From Homarus americanus (taxonomy: Eukaryota; Arthropoda; Malacostraca; Decapoda; Nephropidae): DNA of 64,000 bases. Below the pieces are notes generated by a model. It was not told where the DNA came from. It searched no databases and saw nothing but the letters and a program-made list of their open reading frames with translations. Positions 12,537 to 28,357 of this stretch are shown in pieces. The first letter of the stretch is position 1. The number at the start of each line of letters is the position of its first letter. A program made the translations under genes and the position numbers. The stretch is taken from assembly GCF_018991925.1 (NCBI RefSeq), contig NW_024748870.1, positions 936,400-1,000,399 of the forward strand, given 5' to 3'.

Positions 12537-12925
12537 GGAAGGCCACCAGACTGGTGACTGCACTACGGTGCATCAGTTATCCAGAGAGATTTGAACACCT
12601 GCATCTCCCTAGCTTATACTACAGACGGACAAAGGGTGACCTAAATGAAGTGTATAAACATCTCAGAGGGCACTACCCACTCTAGTGTACATACCTGGAG
12701 CTGGCTGACGCCTGCCTCAAAAAGGGTCACAACTCAATGTTGAAGAAGCCACAAGTCCCAGAAAACTGTGAGGGCAAATTTTTCGGAGTGAGAATTTTGA
12801 ATTCTTGGAACAATTTGCGAGAGAGTGTTGCGACGGCACTCGGTGCCGTCACAGGTTCAGATACATTCAGGAGCCAGTGCATGCCCAATACTTGCCAACA
12901 GTGCGTAACAGAAACGTGACCGACC
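12537..12925 (+). pseudogene. LINE ORF2 C-terminal fragment
   Basis: Two frames give RATRLVTALRCISYPERFEHLHLP and YYRRTKGDLNEVYKHLRGHY, then LELADACLKKGHNSML, FFGVRILNSWNNLRESVATA and DTFRSQC at 12737-12919. This is the typical tail of CR1/Jockey-group LINE ORF2 proteins (region after RT, 'YxRRxRGDLIExYK', 'FFxxRxxxxWNxLPxxVV'). It matches the tail of the minus-strand LINE near 51090-51130 (both carry a 'ggtgccgtcac' stretch). It is probably the 3' end of the LINE that starts at 7990. Confidence 0.75.
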
Positions 12926-13616
12926 GCCCAAGCGGCTAACAAGCCGATCAGTGGCGAAAAGGATAAAAGTAAAAGTAAAAAGTGTGTTGAAAACTACATA
13001 GGAACCTAACAGAATAGGCCTACACGTGGCGCTGCTGTGCTGGGAGTAGGTGCTGTATAATCGGCTCATACACCCCTGGGAACATTATAAAGCGACTTGT
13101 GCCACCAATATGCCCTACACAGGTTTCACATGATCTTTCATATGACCTCCCCTACTCTTTCAGAAATGTTTTTCGTTCTTCAAAATATCTCATCCTTACC
13201 TAAACTTTTGGACAGAAAATCTTTCGTACTGGTGAATGTATCGGATATAATAATTAATATTAAGTCAATTTGCCCCAAAATATAGACAAAGCTACGAGTT
13301 GCCTATTTCCAGTACGGCTCTTTTGTTTAAATTCAAACAGCATCTGGTATTCCGAGGCGATTATACATCCAAGTGCTAACCAGACCCAAATTTGCTTAAC
13401 TTCGCTGATCGGACGAGAAACTAAGTTTTCAAAGTGGTATGGCTATACTAACATATTCAAATACAGCCGCGGCCTGTATACCTTGTAGATCGCACCCATA
13501 TGCTTTGACTCACCAACCCCCAGGTAATTGTTTATATTTAACTACTATAAGAAGAAATATTATTGATGGAGAATTACAGCATGATTTTATTATTTTTTTT
13601 CCTGTTTGCTTCTTAG
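12926..13616. other. Non-coding sequence before the first dehydrogenase exon seen
   Basis: Nothing recognised apart from a polypyrimidine tract and acceptor at 13586-13616 (tattttttttcctgtttgcttcttag) that serves the next exon. No exon with a TGxxxGxG cofactor loop was found here or elsewhere upstream. Confidence 0.5.
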
Positions 13617-13805
13617 GAGCTAAGATAATTATGGCGTGTAGAAACACGAAGGAAGCAGAGAAGAAGGCCACAGAGATAAGAGGCCAGACAGGAGGACAGC
13701 TGGAGGTTATGAAGCTGGATCTTGCATCGTTAACATCAGTCCGTGAGTTTGCTGCTGATCTCAAAACCAAGGAAACTCGGATCCATATGCTAATCAATAA
13801 TGCAG
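13617..13805 (+). CDS. Retinol dehydrogenase-like SDR, internal exon (cofactor-binding half)
   Basis: Exon of a short-chain dehydrogenase/reductase. It encodes a stretch beginning AKIIMACRNTKEAEKKATEI and ending MLINNAG. The ACRN segment is the beta-2 region that sets NADP(H) against NAD(H) preference in RDH11/12/13/14-type enzymes. LDLASLTSVREFA carries the conserved Asp that contacts adenine, and NNAG stabilises the central beta sheet. The acceptor is ttcttag at 13610-13616 after a strong pyrimidine tract. The donor is gttagt at 13806. Length is 189 bp, phase 1 at both ends, so it joins cleanly to the exon at 29592. Family role: oxidation or reduction of retinoids or other lipid aldehydes at membranes. 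The substrate here is unknown. Upstream exons with the TGxxxGxG loop are not in the window. Confidence 0.92.
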
Positions 13806-15449
13806 GTTAGTTATTGTGGTTTTTACTTTACTTTTTTGTGAGTCCTATAGTGATCATCCCGAATCTGTTTCACGCCTTCAAAAGCCTTCATATGAGTACA
13901 GTACACATAGATAACTAGCTGGAATTTCGTTAATGAAACCTATCTCTTTACCCGTGCCAAGGGAAGCGAGTTACAGGAATATTGAGCACCAGCCTATGTC
14001 ACTCGTCAAGTGGATTGGTGCTGCCACAAACCACAACACAACATCCCCTGAAGGTCGTTATTGACGTTTATTTTTTTTTTACCGAAATATGACTATTGTG
14101 TATAAGGAACAAAAAAAAATGGGTGCGCCTTGTAGAATGTGAAGAAAGTGTACCTAACTGCTAGTCAAAACTGACAGGGATTAGAAATCATTGCGCTTCT
14201 GATTAAACATTGTTCTGCAGCAGCTGTAAAGTACTGTGTTAGATATGTTATTCATCGGCAGCTTTTTGTTGTCATGTAATGTTTTATTTAGTCAGTCAAC
14301 ATGGCGAGATTACAAAATCTTGGAACTTGGCACTGCATCTCCAAAGCTCCCCCCTCACCCCACTCCTAATCCCTGGTTGCCGTACAGGTCTGTTAACGCA
14401 CCAAAATTTTTAAATAGGTTGGTTTTTGGTTGTTTATTATTTTAAATACAGGTTTCAACTGAGGTTGAAGGATGTTTTCAAGGCGCATTCCAGTTAGTAA
14501 TTGATATGTTTCTGTATTTGAACGATCTATATACTGGGAACCCCAAGAAAAAATTCAGAAATAGCTAGATTTAGCAATGATCATGAAGCACATCATAAAA
14601 CATCAGTGGTGCAGAGGTGTAATGGGACTCGCTGGGTACAACACAAGTAATACCGGTACTCTACTGAAATTCTTTAGTGTTACTCTTGATGATATGGCGA
14701 CAATGTCAGTAAATAACGGTTTTGATTATAACGAAGCAGAAGTGCGTAGCTTCCTGTGCAAACTGTGACAGGTCAGATTTGCGATACAACTTTTATTTTA
14801 ATAACATAACTTTCAACACAAATCTGCTCAATTTGGTATTAGTCAACAGCGTGAGGTTTTTAATATATTACATTGCACTTGATTTTCGTTTTTCTACTTG
14901 GCTGAGGCAAGACACCAAAGGCTTCGTTATATCTGGCACTGAAAATAATATCATCGCTGCTTAAGGCACTGAAATAATGACATGCCACACGTTCAGATAA
15001 CTGGCTGATGAGATGAACAAAAACTGGCACACTGACCCAATCATGGCTCTACCTTAAGAAATCCTCGACACATTTTCTTGGTCAACAAAATATCAATGAC
15101 CTTAGATATTTTGAAATGAGGACGTCGTTGATATTGATATTGAAACAGTTTATTTAGCAAAAAAAAATCACATACAGAGTGGATAATAATAACATTATTG
15201 ACATGGCAGAGCCAATTAAGAGCCTGGGCTCTCTTAATGGCACCTGATATACACTGAACATTTATCTCAAGGAAGTATTATGTAATATTTAGTATCATCT
15301 GGAATAGTACACGTAACATGGTGGTAGTAAGTAATATGAGAAAGTTACCACGATTATCACTTCGTTATTTATTTTTTTACATTTATAAGTATACTCGTAT
15401 ACACATTTTACACTGGAGTTGATCTGATAAGTGAAGAAAACAATACAAC
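13806..15449. other. Intron sequence, nothing recognised
   Basis: Start of the 15.8-kb intron. AT-rich with no transposon motif I can name. A few short open frames (14236-14445, 14577-14768, 14722-14964) lack any family resemblance. Confidence 0.5.
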
Positions 15450-15646
15450 TCCTGCAGTCACTACGGTTCCTGCGGTCTCTACGGATCCTGCAGTCTCTAC
15501 GGATCCTGCAATCTCTACGGATCCTGCAGTCTCTACGGATCCTGCAGTCTCTACGGATCCTGCAGTCTCTACGGATCCTGCAGTCTCTACGGATCCTGCA
15601 GTCTCTACGGATCCTGCAGTCTCTACGGATCCTGCAATCATTACGA
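15450..15646. repeat. 18-bp minisatellite
   Basis: About ten near-perfect copies of an 18-bp unit, tcctgcagtctctacgga. Each unit holds a CTGCAG site and, across the junction, a GGATCC site. A few units carry 'aat' for 'cag'. As 18 is divisible by 3, all frames give 6-residue repeats (LRILQS on the + strand; SVETAG or CRIRRD on the - strand), which explains the long overlapping open frames around it. I see no independent sign of coding. Confidence 0.95.
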
Positions 15647-15839
15647 CTGCCATCCTTAAAGCCCACATGTGTATCACGCACGTCCTTGCGATGAATGATG
15701 TTAACCCAGGCTGCTTCCAGTCAATATGTGATGACTCCTTAGGCTTCAACAATCTGCCCAACGTAAAACTACCCCTCATGCCCCACCCCCAAACAACGTA
15801 ATCGAAGCCACTACTAGGAGCACCCCTCCCCCCACTCAC

Positions 15840-18200
15840 ACACAATCGGGAACAGGAGAATCAGACAACTGCACTGAACAATCTAGAAACAACCGGCCTT
15901 GACTCACAAACCCTGACTTTAACACAATCAGTGGAGATAACAGAAATTGAAAGTGTAATACACAAGTACACACACCAGAGACAGCACCTATCTCTCAGAC
16001 CCAGGATGGTTTAACAGGAAAATATTTAAATTTGCGCATTTACGCAACAAATAATATCAACACTGCCCGTGCACGTGATGGGGTTGAAGATACAATAAAA
16101 TGGAAATACGACCAGACCATCCACGATGCCATTACACACTAACCAGTCTCACAAACTGCTTCCTCACGACAACCCAACAGGCGATTAACAAGATAGCGAA
16201 AGGACAGAGAAGAAAAATACAAAGAAAAAACAAAGAAATCAGGAGCACAATGCGCAAGAGACTAAAAATAATACAACATAGCGTCCTCCACTGGCGAACC
16301 AACAAATTCAGTTTGTCCAGCCAGCACAACCAAGTTGACCTAACGGACAAAAGGCGTCTGGGGAAAATAAAATATTTGGTTACAATATCCATAAATTCAA
16401 TCTGACAGGAGCCGAACGACAGTGTACATCTCTGACACTCTCGCTATTCAAATCAACCTGACTACAGGACCAATCATTAAAGCCACAACCTACAGTACTT
16501 CCCACCACGCAGGGACTACCTGCCTTACCGGGAATTCTACAGATTCCTATCGCACCACCACCCAACCTACATCAATGGGGATCTAAACGCCAAGCATCTT
16601 CTACTAGACGGTAAGGGGACAGCCAACAGTGTTGGAAGAGGCCTCGCTAGCCTCATAGCTGACAAAAAGCCCAGCTAATTGGCCCAGACTACCCTCACGT
16701 TCTACAGCAGGAACTCAGCAATAACGAATGACAGGTGCTTTCACAACCATTTTTTTCTAAAGGTCCTGTAATCTTCAGCGACCACCTACCTACAATCACG
16801 ACCATCTATGCAACACCAATAACGGTACCAACTCCACCAGAAGTATCGTGAGCAGACCAACTTCGAACTATTTAACGAAAAGCTACAGCCAAGCTTGAGG
16901 TCAAGGGTATGACAATCCTACAGGCCATAGACAATCAGCCAGTGAACACAATGGACGAATTAATTAACACATAGTTTGAATCCATAGGAACAGCTACCAA
17001 GACGTCACCACTCTCAAACACAACATAACACTTCCATACCCACGATAAATGCCAGAACTCAAAGCCATCATAAGCCGATCCCAGCTGCTACAACAGATAG
17101 CCGTGGTTGGAACATCGAAAGTTGCAATATATACAGGAGAATACGGAGGAAATAAAAACGAGATCTCTGGAACAAAGTAACCTCTAATGGGCCTAAATAG
17201 TAGAACAACTCTCACACACACACAAAGGACCCAGGAGAGTTCTAGCGTCGAGTTAAGAGACTGAAAGATTTCAGCCACAAATAGTCACCATGTGTAACAA
17301 ACCACGCAGGCAATTCAATTTATGACGACCAAGACAATGAAAAGATATTCAGGGATATTTGAAAGAACATCACCTGAATCACAAATAAAGAGAACGGGGG
17401 ATTTGATGGTACCACCTAGGAGCTTATCCTTGAAGAATTCCAGGGCCAGAAACACACACAGCACTCAGCATTCCCCTGAAATCAGGTGGGAGGATCTGAG
17501 AGAGGACAACTCATTAACCAAACTCAATACTGCAATCTTTAACACGATGAACGCTTGCCTGACCTCAGGATACCTCCCAACGAAATTCAAAGGGGCCATT
17601 ATTACCCTAACCCCAAAACAAGGAAAATATCCCACCGACCCACTAAATTACATACAAATCTCTCTCCTCGAAGTACCTTACCAGGAAACGACGAACAGAA
17701 TCAATTGCAGACAATTTGGGATCAGGAAAGGGAAGTTTACCTCAACAGCGATAGCCCTGGAACGTAAGAACATAGCCAGAGCCACATCAAGTAGTAGCCA
17801 ATGTAACCTACTGTAACTCTCCGAGACGTAGCGAAGGCATTTGGCAGGGTCTAAAACATAAAAAGCTCCAACTCTGACTACCTCCAACGTCGAAAAGCTG
17901 GGTTGCAACACTCTTGACGGCAGAAAAGTTAAACTGAAGTTGGGCCCTTAGAGCAGCGTCCTCTCCCCTACCATACATATCATCTACACTAGAATACGAA
18001 TCGAAGATGTTATGTATGCAGATGACGTTACTCCAATAATAACACTTCGAGAAAAATCATGAGCATTTCAGGTTGATAACACCAAATGGGAAATGGAAAG
18101 GGTAAATAACAATAAAACAAAACCCTGAAAACCCCAAACTAGTCTCTCCAAATTCACAGTGATACCCTTATGCAGAAGGAATATCCATCCATTAATAATA
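15840..18200 (+). pseudogene. Non-LTR retrotransposon (LINE), strongly decayed
   Basis: Fragments run in LINE order on the + strand. A lysine-rich ORF1/EN approach is at 16030-16420. An endonuclease-like piece is at 16430-16620 (QINLTTGPIIKATTY, then a ...GDLNAKH-like 'GI*TPSIF' remnant). An RT N-terminal region is at 17040-17280. The RT fingers/palm start is at 17500-17720 (LTKLNTAIFNTMNACLTSGY, FKGAIITLTPKQGK and TDPLNYIQISLLEV, equivalent to the usual 'NYRPISLL'). The catalytic motif is at 18000-18060 (VMYADDV, YADD intact, then ITLREKS). Many stops and frame changes are present. The YADD box and the 'PxNYxxISLLE' wording put it in the Jockey/I/R1 broad group; finer placement needs an alignment. 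Confidence 0.7.
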
Positions 18201-18211
18201 ATTAACAAGCG

Positions 18212-18231
18212 GAATCGCCGCCCTCCGGGCG
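18212..18231. other. GC-rich short hairpin next to the Helitron fragment
   Basis: gccgccc-tcc-gggcggc forms a 7-bp stem with a 3-nt loop in AT-rich surroundings, about 70 bp beyond the stop of the minus-strand Helitron frame. Helitron 3' ends carry a hairpin shortly before CTRR. No CTRR follows at the right distance, so the link is only a suggestion. Confidence 0.4.
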
Positions 18232-18290
18232 GCTCTTTCACTAGACCACCGTAGGACGCCACCCTCTGGGAGGCTCCACATTGTCTCACA

Positions 18291-18818
18291 CTAGTGCATT
18301 AAGGTGTCTGCTTTGATCCTGACTTTGTCCTCGTCAGAAGGCATGTCTTCCAGGGCATTTTTAAATGACTGTACATACGTGTTGCGCTCATGCAGCATTT
18401 CTTGGATAGATAGGACAATGTCATGTCTGACACCTTGAATGTTGCCACATCTGATAGTAGTCTGCTTTTCATGATCTCCCATGAAGTAGATTTGGAGGAA
18501 CTTTGCCTGCTCATCTTCCAGTGGTAAGAGGGATCCTGCTTTGTGATAGACTTGACCCTGGACTTTGAATGTGGGCATGTATCCGTGCTCGCGAACTACT
18601 CTGGTAGCTCCAAAGGATGTCATCTGGAAGCATGAATTGTACTTCCGTATATTTTCCAAGAAGTGTTTTGACGCTGGTGTTGTTCCCAGCATGAGAGTCT
18701 TCAATGGTTTTGGTGGTTTTTCCAAATTTGGCAGTCGTACTTTCTCATGAGAGCAGCACAGTCCAGCAGATTCTCCTTTGTACTTCTTTACACCGCAGTA
18801 TTCACATTTCTTATCCAT
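18291..18818 (-). CDS. Helitron N-terminal (Rep/helicase-like) fragment
   Basis: Open frame of 175 codons starting MDKKCEYCGVKK. It has a Cys cluster (CEYCG, then CC), then VRLPNLEKPPKPLKTLM, HFLENIRKYNSCFQMTSFG, FKVQGQVYHKAGSLLP, FLQIYFMGDHE and LHERNTYVQSFKNALED. This is the conserved start of Helitron transposases (Helitron_like_N), which continue with a Rep HUH nuclease and a PIF1-type helicase in an intact protein of well over 1000 residues. Here the reading frame ends at a TAA soon after the N-terminal domain, and neither the HUH nor helicase motifs follow. It is therefore a truncated element fragment. Its start codon lies only about 40 bp from the edge of the large palindrome at 18856. 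Confidence 0.85.
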   Translation of the reverse strand: MDKKCEYCGVKKYKGESAGLCCSHEKVRLPNLEKPPKPLKTLMLGTTPASKHFLENIRKYNSCFQMTSFGATRVVREHGYMPTFKVQGQVYHKAGSLLPLEDEQAKFLQIYFMGDHEKQTTIRCGNIQGVRHDIVLSIQEMLHERNTYVQSFKNALEDMPSDEDKVRIKADTLMH

Positions 18819-18855
18819 GTTGCCAATGACAAAAGAGGGCTACGTTTCATATACG

Positions 18856-22528
<3,673 letters not shown>

Positions 22529-22548
22529 AGTAAATTCCGACCGGTTAC

Positions 22549-23370
<822 letters not shown>

Positions 23371-23613
23371 TAATAGCCGGTTAACTGTAGAGTATGTAGA
23401 AGTTAATTAGGCTGATACATTTATATTATATTGGGTTTTAGTAGCGAAACCCAATTGTCTGTTTCTCCTTTTATTTAGGAAATGCTATTGATACAATTCC
23501 AGAGTGTAAATGAACCTTAACTTTCACTATAGCTATGAGTGTTAAGATAAGGACAGAGGATATGTAAATAGACCTGTTAATCACGTCCTACTTGTGTGAG
23601 GGGTTAAGTAGCA

Positions 23614-24830
23614 ATGCCTCCAGGGTGCCGGCTTCTCTATGCTGATCCACAGTCGTGGCGTGACCACATAAGGGAACAGACGTGCCCATGTTGGTGTGCT
23701 CTTGACTTCCCGATCGTCCCACAAAGGTCCCCTCAGCTGGCAAGTTTTGCCAGCATGGGGGGTCGACATAAACGTCTCAGAAGAGGCTCTCTCATAGACG
23801 CAGACACAGACATCTCTGATACGGATGCCATTACCAACTCGCCTGGTCATACTGAATCCAACACCCTTCAAGAGTCAGACCCCAGTGATTATGACAGTGA
23901 CAGTAATGTTTCTATGGGAAACACTAACCGAAGTGGAAACACCAATGCCACGAACCCTATCACCCTACCCTCTGCCAACCAGCCAAGTAAGCTGAATCTG
24001 CACTTCCCCAAGGACTCTCTGAAAACTGTAGAGGAACGCTTTAAATGGATGTTGAAGTACTGCAGACAGCACGGTTTCAGCATTCAATTCCGACAAGGTA
24101 AGAACCGGAACTTTATCAAGTGTGAGACTCCTGAGGTCTATGAAACACTTAGTACTGTTGGCTTTGACGGGGTCGTCCTGGTCCCCCGCCAGTAGACGCT
24201 GATGAATGTTGCCACATTCTAGTGAAACGTTTCCCCTTATATACTGACATCGAAGATGCGCGTGACTTTAACTCTAGTATACTGAGTATACGTCGCCATT
24301 ACTGAAGGAGAGTTCCACAACCCGCTGTCATTGTCAAGTGGAAGGGAAGGGAGTGTCCAACCACTGTGGATGCCCACCCACTCTTACCCCCACTGTATGC
24401 AGAAGCCTATCATCCTGAGCCTTCATTTTGTGTTTTCTGTTCTCATTGGGGTCACAACTTCACTGCCTGCTGCCAATGTAATCGTCCCAGATGTCGCTTC
24501 TGTTCACGTAACCATACCTCCTCCGCCTGTGCCCAGAAAATCAAAGACCACTATAATAGGGGTGGTGTGGGCTATGTAGTTGATCCCAGATGTTGTAACT
24601 GTGGAGGCCGACACAATGCTGACTCACGGCAATGCCTCAATCGCCCGTCTCTCCCAGGGGAAAAGCCTCCCCAAAGGCCAAGTCTACCACAACGCCCCCC
24701 TCCAGTCTTCCGGGCCACACCCCTCTGTGTACCCTCTGTCTCCAGCAACGCCTTCTTCAACAACACCTGCCTCTGCCTGGCCTCTCCTGGCTACAACATA
24801 GCAGTCCCGGCCGTCTCCTAACTCAACTAC
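23614..24830 (+). pseudogene. LINE family B ORF1 (gag-like, zinc knuckles), N-terminal part
   Basis: Starts MPPGCRLLYADPQSWRDHIR. An acidic Ser/Asp-rich region follows (DADTDISDTDA, DPSDYDSDSNVS), then a folded region at 23990-24195 (LKTVEERFKWMLKYC, FSIQFRQGKNRNFIKC). A TAG stop at 24193 and a frame change near 24300-24365 break it. The next frame (24366-24821) holds three Cys/His knuckles, CVFCSHWGHNFTAC, CRFCSRNHTSSAC and CCNCGGRHNADSRQC, then a Pro-rich stretch. Such ORF1 proteins bind the element's RNA. The frame runs into the hAT insertion at 24935 and resumes at about 26380. Confidence 0.8.
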
Positions 24831-25032
24831 TACTGGGCCTCCTCCCTGTCTGTACTCTGAAGCTGCCAGGCCTTGTGCTCCCACGGTGCCCCCCACAGCC
24901 CCCGCCAGTGACGCGGCACAGATCCTATCCTCTTCAGTGGCGTAGCTAGAGTGTGTGCCGCCCGGGGCGGCCCTAGAGTTTGACACCCCCCCCGTGCCCC
25001 CACAAAAAATACATATTGCACAGTGACTCACT

Positions 25033-25140
<108 letters not shown>

Positions 25141-25340
25141 AAATAGTTTGTGTACCATTATAATATTACTGTACTTTCACATACTCAAATATAGTATGCT
25201 TTAAATACACACCAAACATACTTAAACTTTATAAGTAACAGTTAAACAAAAAGCAAAAACGACATATAGGATAGGGAAAAAAGTAAAAAAGTGTAAAAAA
25301 TTAGGACCATCTTTATTTCTGAAATGAAAACTACAACTTT

Positions 25341-26231
25341 CTACAAAGTAACTTTTCTTGTTTTTTTGTTGGCAAATTCTTCAATGACATTGTCAAAAAC
25401 TATTTCATCTGTCAATTGTCGCTCTATAGACAGTATGGCAAGATTTCTCAACCGCAAGGTGCTCAAAGTAGATCTTAAGTAATTCTTGATCAGTTTTAGT
25501 TTCGAAAAACTCCTCTCACAGGCAGCAACACTAACAGCAATTGTGAGGAAAATCCTCAGCATTATTACTATAGTTGGAACCGAGTTCCCAAGGTTATATT
25601 TTTGAATAAACTGCAAAAGTTCAAGGGGGCCTTCTTTCCACGTCTGTATTCTGTCTTTAATAGTTATAGCAACAACAGCAACAAAATGCTGAAGTCTTTT
25701 TCTCTCAACGAGGAACTCCTCTTTATCAATGTCGTCGTGATCGTGATCTATTTGACACTCATATTTATCATCCAAAAGATTCAATGGGGTAAGGAAGGCA
25801 TATTTCTCAGCAAGTTCATGAAGCTGTTGAAATCTCAAAGTTATTTCTTGGATCACTCTGTCCAGCGAAGAAAACATTTCTCTCCTCAAATCAATGTCGT
25901 ATGGCAATTCAGCATCTCGTGATCCTTCACCAAACATTTGTTTCTTCTTTTTGGGTCGACGCTGACGCTCCATGACTATCCCCAGATCACTGCATGGTTT
26001 TGCAGCTACTGGAGACGTTAATCCTTCCCTTTGTATCGGCGGCAAGTTAATCCTCGTCGTGTCTGACCTAACACCTGACCCACACCACATGAGCTCACTG
26101 GCGTACTTGTTTGAAGTTGTTTCCTTAATCCTCAACAGGTTACAGGTTGTGTGTGTGGCGGGGGGCCTCATAGCAAGGGTGTAGCTCATGACGTGGCCGT
26201 GATGATGTGGGTCAGGTGTTAGGTCAGACAC
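25341..26231 (-). CDS. hAT transposase, C-terminal half
   Basis: The open frame's C-terminal part (about residues 95-296) has the typical hAT end: LPYDIDLRREMFSSLDRVIQ, ELAEKYAFLTPLNLL, GPLELLQFIQKY and then the dimerisation domain with VPTIVIMLRIFLTIAVSVA, CERSFSKLKLIKNYLRST and LRLRNLAILSIE. The ERSFSKLK block holds the Glu of the hAT DDE set. The first about 90 residues fall in the internal inverted repeat and are not transposase, so the start is not genuine. The BED zinc finger and first two catalytic Asp residues are missing. A 'TTF-type/ZMYM-like' hAT subgroup is likely. It cannot be active. Confidence 0.88.
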   Translation of the reverse strand: MSDLTPDPHHHGHVMSYTLAMRPPATHTTCNLLRIKETTSNKYASELMWCGSGVRSDTTRINLPPIQREGLTSPVAAKPCSDLGIVMERQRRPKKKKQMFGEGSRDAELPYDIDLRREMFSSLDRVIQEITLRFQQLHELAEKYAFLTPLNLLDDKYECQIDHDHDDIDKEEFLVERKRLQHFVAVVAITIKDRIQTWKEGPLELLQFIQKYNLGNSVPTIVIMLRIFLTIAVSVAACERSFSKLKLIKNYLRSTLSTLRLRNLAILSIERQLTDEIVFDNVIEEFANKKTRKVTL

Positions 26232-26290
26232 GACAAGGATTAACTTGCCGCCGATACAAAGGGATGGATTAACGTCTCCAGTAGCTGCAG
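26001..26290. repeat. Inverted repeat, arms of 88 bp, inside the hAT element
   Basis: 26001-26088 (starts gcagctactggagacgttaa) and 26203-26290 (ends ttaacgtctccagtagctgc) are nearly perfect reverse complements with a spacer of about 114 bp. This is an inverted duplication next to the transposon's right end, probably formed during the rearrangement that removed the transposase N-terminus. Confidence 0.93.
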
Positions 26291-26379
26291 ATATGGGTGA
26301 TGAGCAGACCCAAAAGTGCCGCTCCCCAAAAGTGCCGCCCGGGGCGGACCGCCCCCCCCCTAGCTACGCTAGTGTCCCT

Positions 26380-27128
26380 CTTCCAAAAATTTATCAACCG
26401 TATTGAAAAACTCTTCGCTACACTCTGTACCACCATCTCCCACCTACTCTTGCCATCTGTTGCCACCCAGTCACTCCTCTCTTCTGGTTTGACACAAGCT
26501 GGTAGTCCCCCTGTGAGCCCCCCCTGCTCACGGCCTACTCCACCGCCGGCGGCCTTCACTACTGGCGTATTGCCTACCGGGCCTGCCCTGGTGTGTCCTG
26601 CTGCCCCCGAGCGAAGTCCTGCCCCATCTTCACGACACTTGGTGCCTCAACCTGTCCTCCACCCACCGCAAGCCGCGCCCACTCCTGTGTCTGTGCTGTC
26701 TCCACCAGGGCTATCTGGACCTGAGGAAACCACCCCCGGCTACCTGTACCCCACCGGCATGTCGACGCACACGCCATCACAATTACACTAATAGGTGTGT
26801 CCCTCAATGTTGTCAATGCCTATGTGCCCCCCTCCACTCCTACTGTACCTGCCCCACCACACCATATCACCTCCATCACTCCCACTGTACTTCGCCACGC
26901 CTAGTACATTGGCATCCCTGAGCCTGGCCGCACTGTTTGTAAACTTTGTGGTCAACCGACTCTCACACCCTCTTTCACCACATCCTCATTTGCCCTATGA
27001 CCTCCTCCTACAGGTCCCCAGCCGTTACCAACACCTCTTTCCTCCCTGACCAGATATCCCTCCTCCTAGTGACAGGCCTGGCACTTGACATTATTAGGGA
27101 CCTGCCACACTTTGCCATAAACAGATAA
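26380..27128 (+). pseudogene. LINE family B: end of ORF1 and fused remains of ORF2
   Basis: 26380-26791 continues ORF1 past the hAT element (LFQKFINRIEKLFATLCTTI, then Pro-rich). At 26770-26850 a short endonuclease-like piece appears (ITLIGVSLNVVNAYVPPSTP). From 26910 it joins to the ORF2 C-terminal zinc-binding motif CKLCGQPTLT, H and ICP spread over two frames, then LPDQISLLLVTGLALDIIRD. All of the RT is deleted between them. Confidence 0.65.
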
Positions 27129-28357
27129 ATTGTACCGGGAATTCCCCCCCCCCCCCACACACTCATCATTCTGTCACTTTATGTAACTTGCTGACAAAGC
27201 CCATGACCCTTCAGGCTTTTACGCCCTTAATGCATGAGTCATAAAGGCAAGCATGAACTCCGCTTGCATCCCAGTTGGGCACTGTAAACGCTTCTGCGCT
27301 TCACCTTGCAGAGAATGTAAGGGGTGCCCAATAAACTAGCCTCCTCGTGAGCAATCTGTAATCTGTATGCTGATCCAAGCATTTACTGGCCGCACCTCAA
27401 GGAAGCTACCAATCACGTGATGTGAACATGACAACTCATAGCCAGTGGAAAGTTACAGGGGGTAATATGGTATATAATTCAAATGTAATTAACCCATTTA
27501 TATAATCTTTCTGTTGATGAGACAGGGGCTATTACAGTCAGTGACCTGTGCCCGGGTGGGCTAATCCCCGTAAAAAAAAAAATCGAATACAAGAACAGAG
27601 GCACCATTCTGGACTTGAATACATCCACGAAAGGCTACTTCCATCATGTCGACACCAGGAAGCAAAAAGCAAACACCGTTCCTGAGAAAATAAAACTAGG
27701 CTTGGCTACATCACTTACCGGTATCATACCGATATTAACCTTATTTTTCCATCAAACGCTAATCAATCGGTGTTGTGACCTTCTTCTTGCTGTGACACAC
27801 TTTTATATTAATTGTGTCGCTCATTAGCCAGTCATACTCCCATCATGTCATCCACTGTAGGGATCAAGCCAAGGTTACATTCTGTAGACCCTATGATAAG
27901 GCCATTATCACGGAGGGTGATAAAGCATTATCTTATGAACTACATTATTCCTCACATTCATGCTTAGTTTTCTGGCTACCATTCTGAGGGACAATACAGC
28001 TTGGGGATTCCGGTATCGTTGCAAACCCCAGTCTCCAAAACACACTCTGCACTATGTCATAATTATCTAGAAATTATGTATTGTAATCTATTATGTCAAA
28101 TAATGTAAAACTTGATTGAGTAAATTGTTTCGTAAATTTATTGACAAAACAATGACATCCTTCCCTAATCCTAATTCAGAAATGGAAGTATCAGAGCTCG
28201 ATTGCTGAACTGCGAGGGTGTGTGTGTATGTGTGTGTGTAGGGAGGGAGGGAGGGAGGAGGGGGGTGGGGGGCAATGGCTGGACAGCGGACCCGTCGTCC
28301 AGTAAGGGCGGCCGACTTGGCACCCTCCACCTTGACTCTAACGAGAACTTTCATCCG
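27129..28357. other. LINE 3' UTR then non-coding intron sequence
   Basis: 27129-27580 is the family B 3' UTR with a C-run (27148-27160), ccagtggaaagttac and gcccgggtgggctaatcccc before an A-tract. From 27581 to 28357 I recognise nothing apart from a (GT)n/(GGGA)n low-complexity tract at 28216-28270. Confidence 0.55.

Noticed and set aside
13439..13616. In-frame ATG extension upstream of the first dehydrogenase exon
   Set aside because: The frame crosses a clear polypyrimidine tract and acceptor at 13616, and the upstream residues do not resemble the cofactor loop expected there.
15295..15845. Overlapping open frames on both strands with 6-residue repeats
   Set aside because: Produced by the 18-bp minisatellite; the flanks carry no motif and no codon bias.
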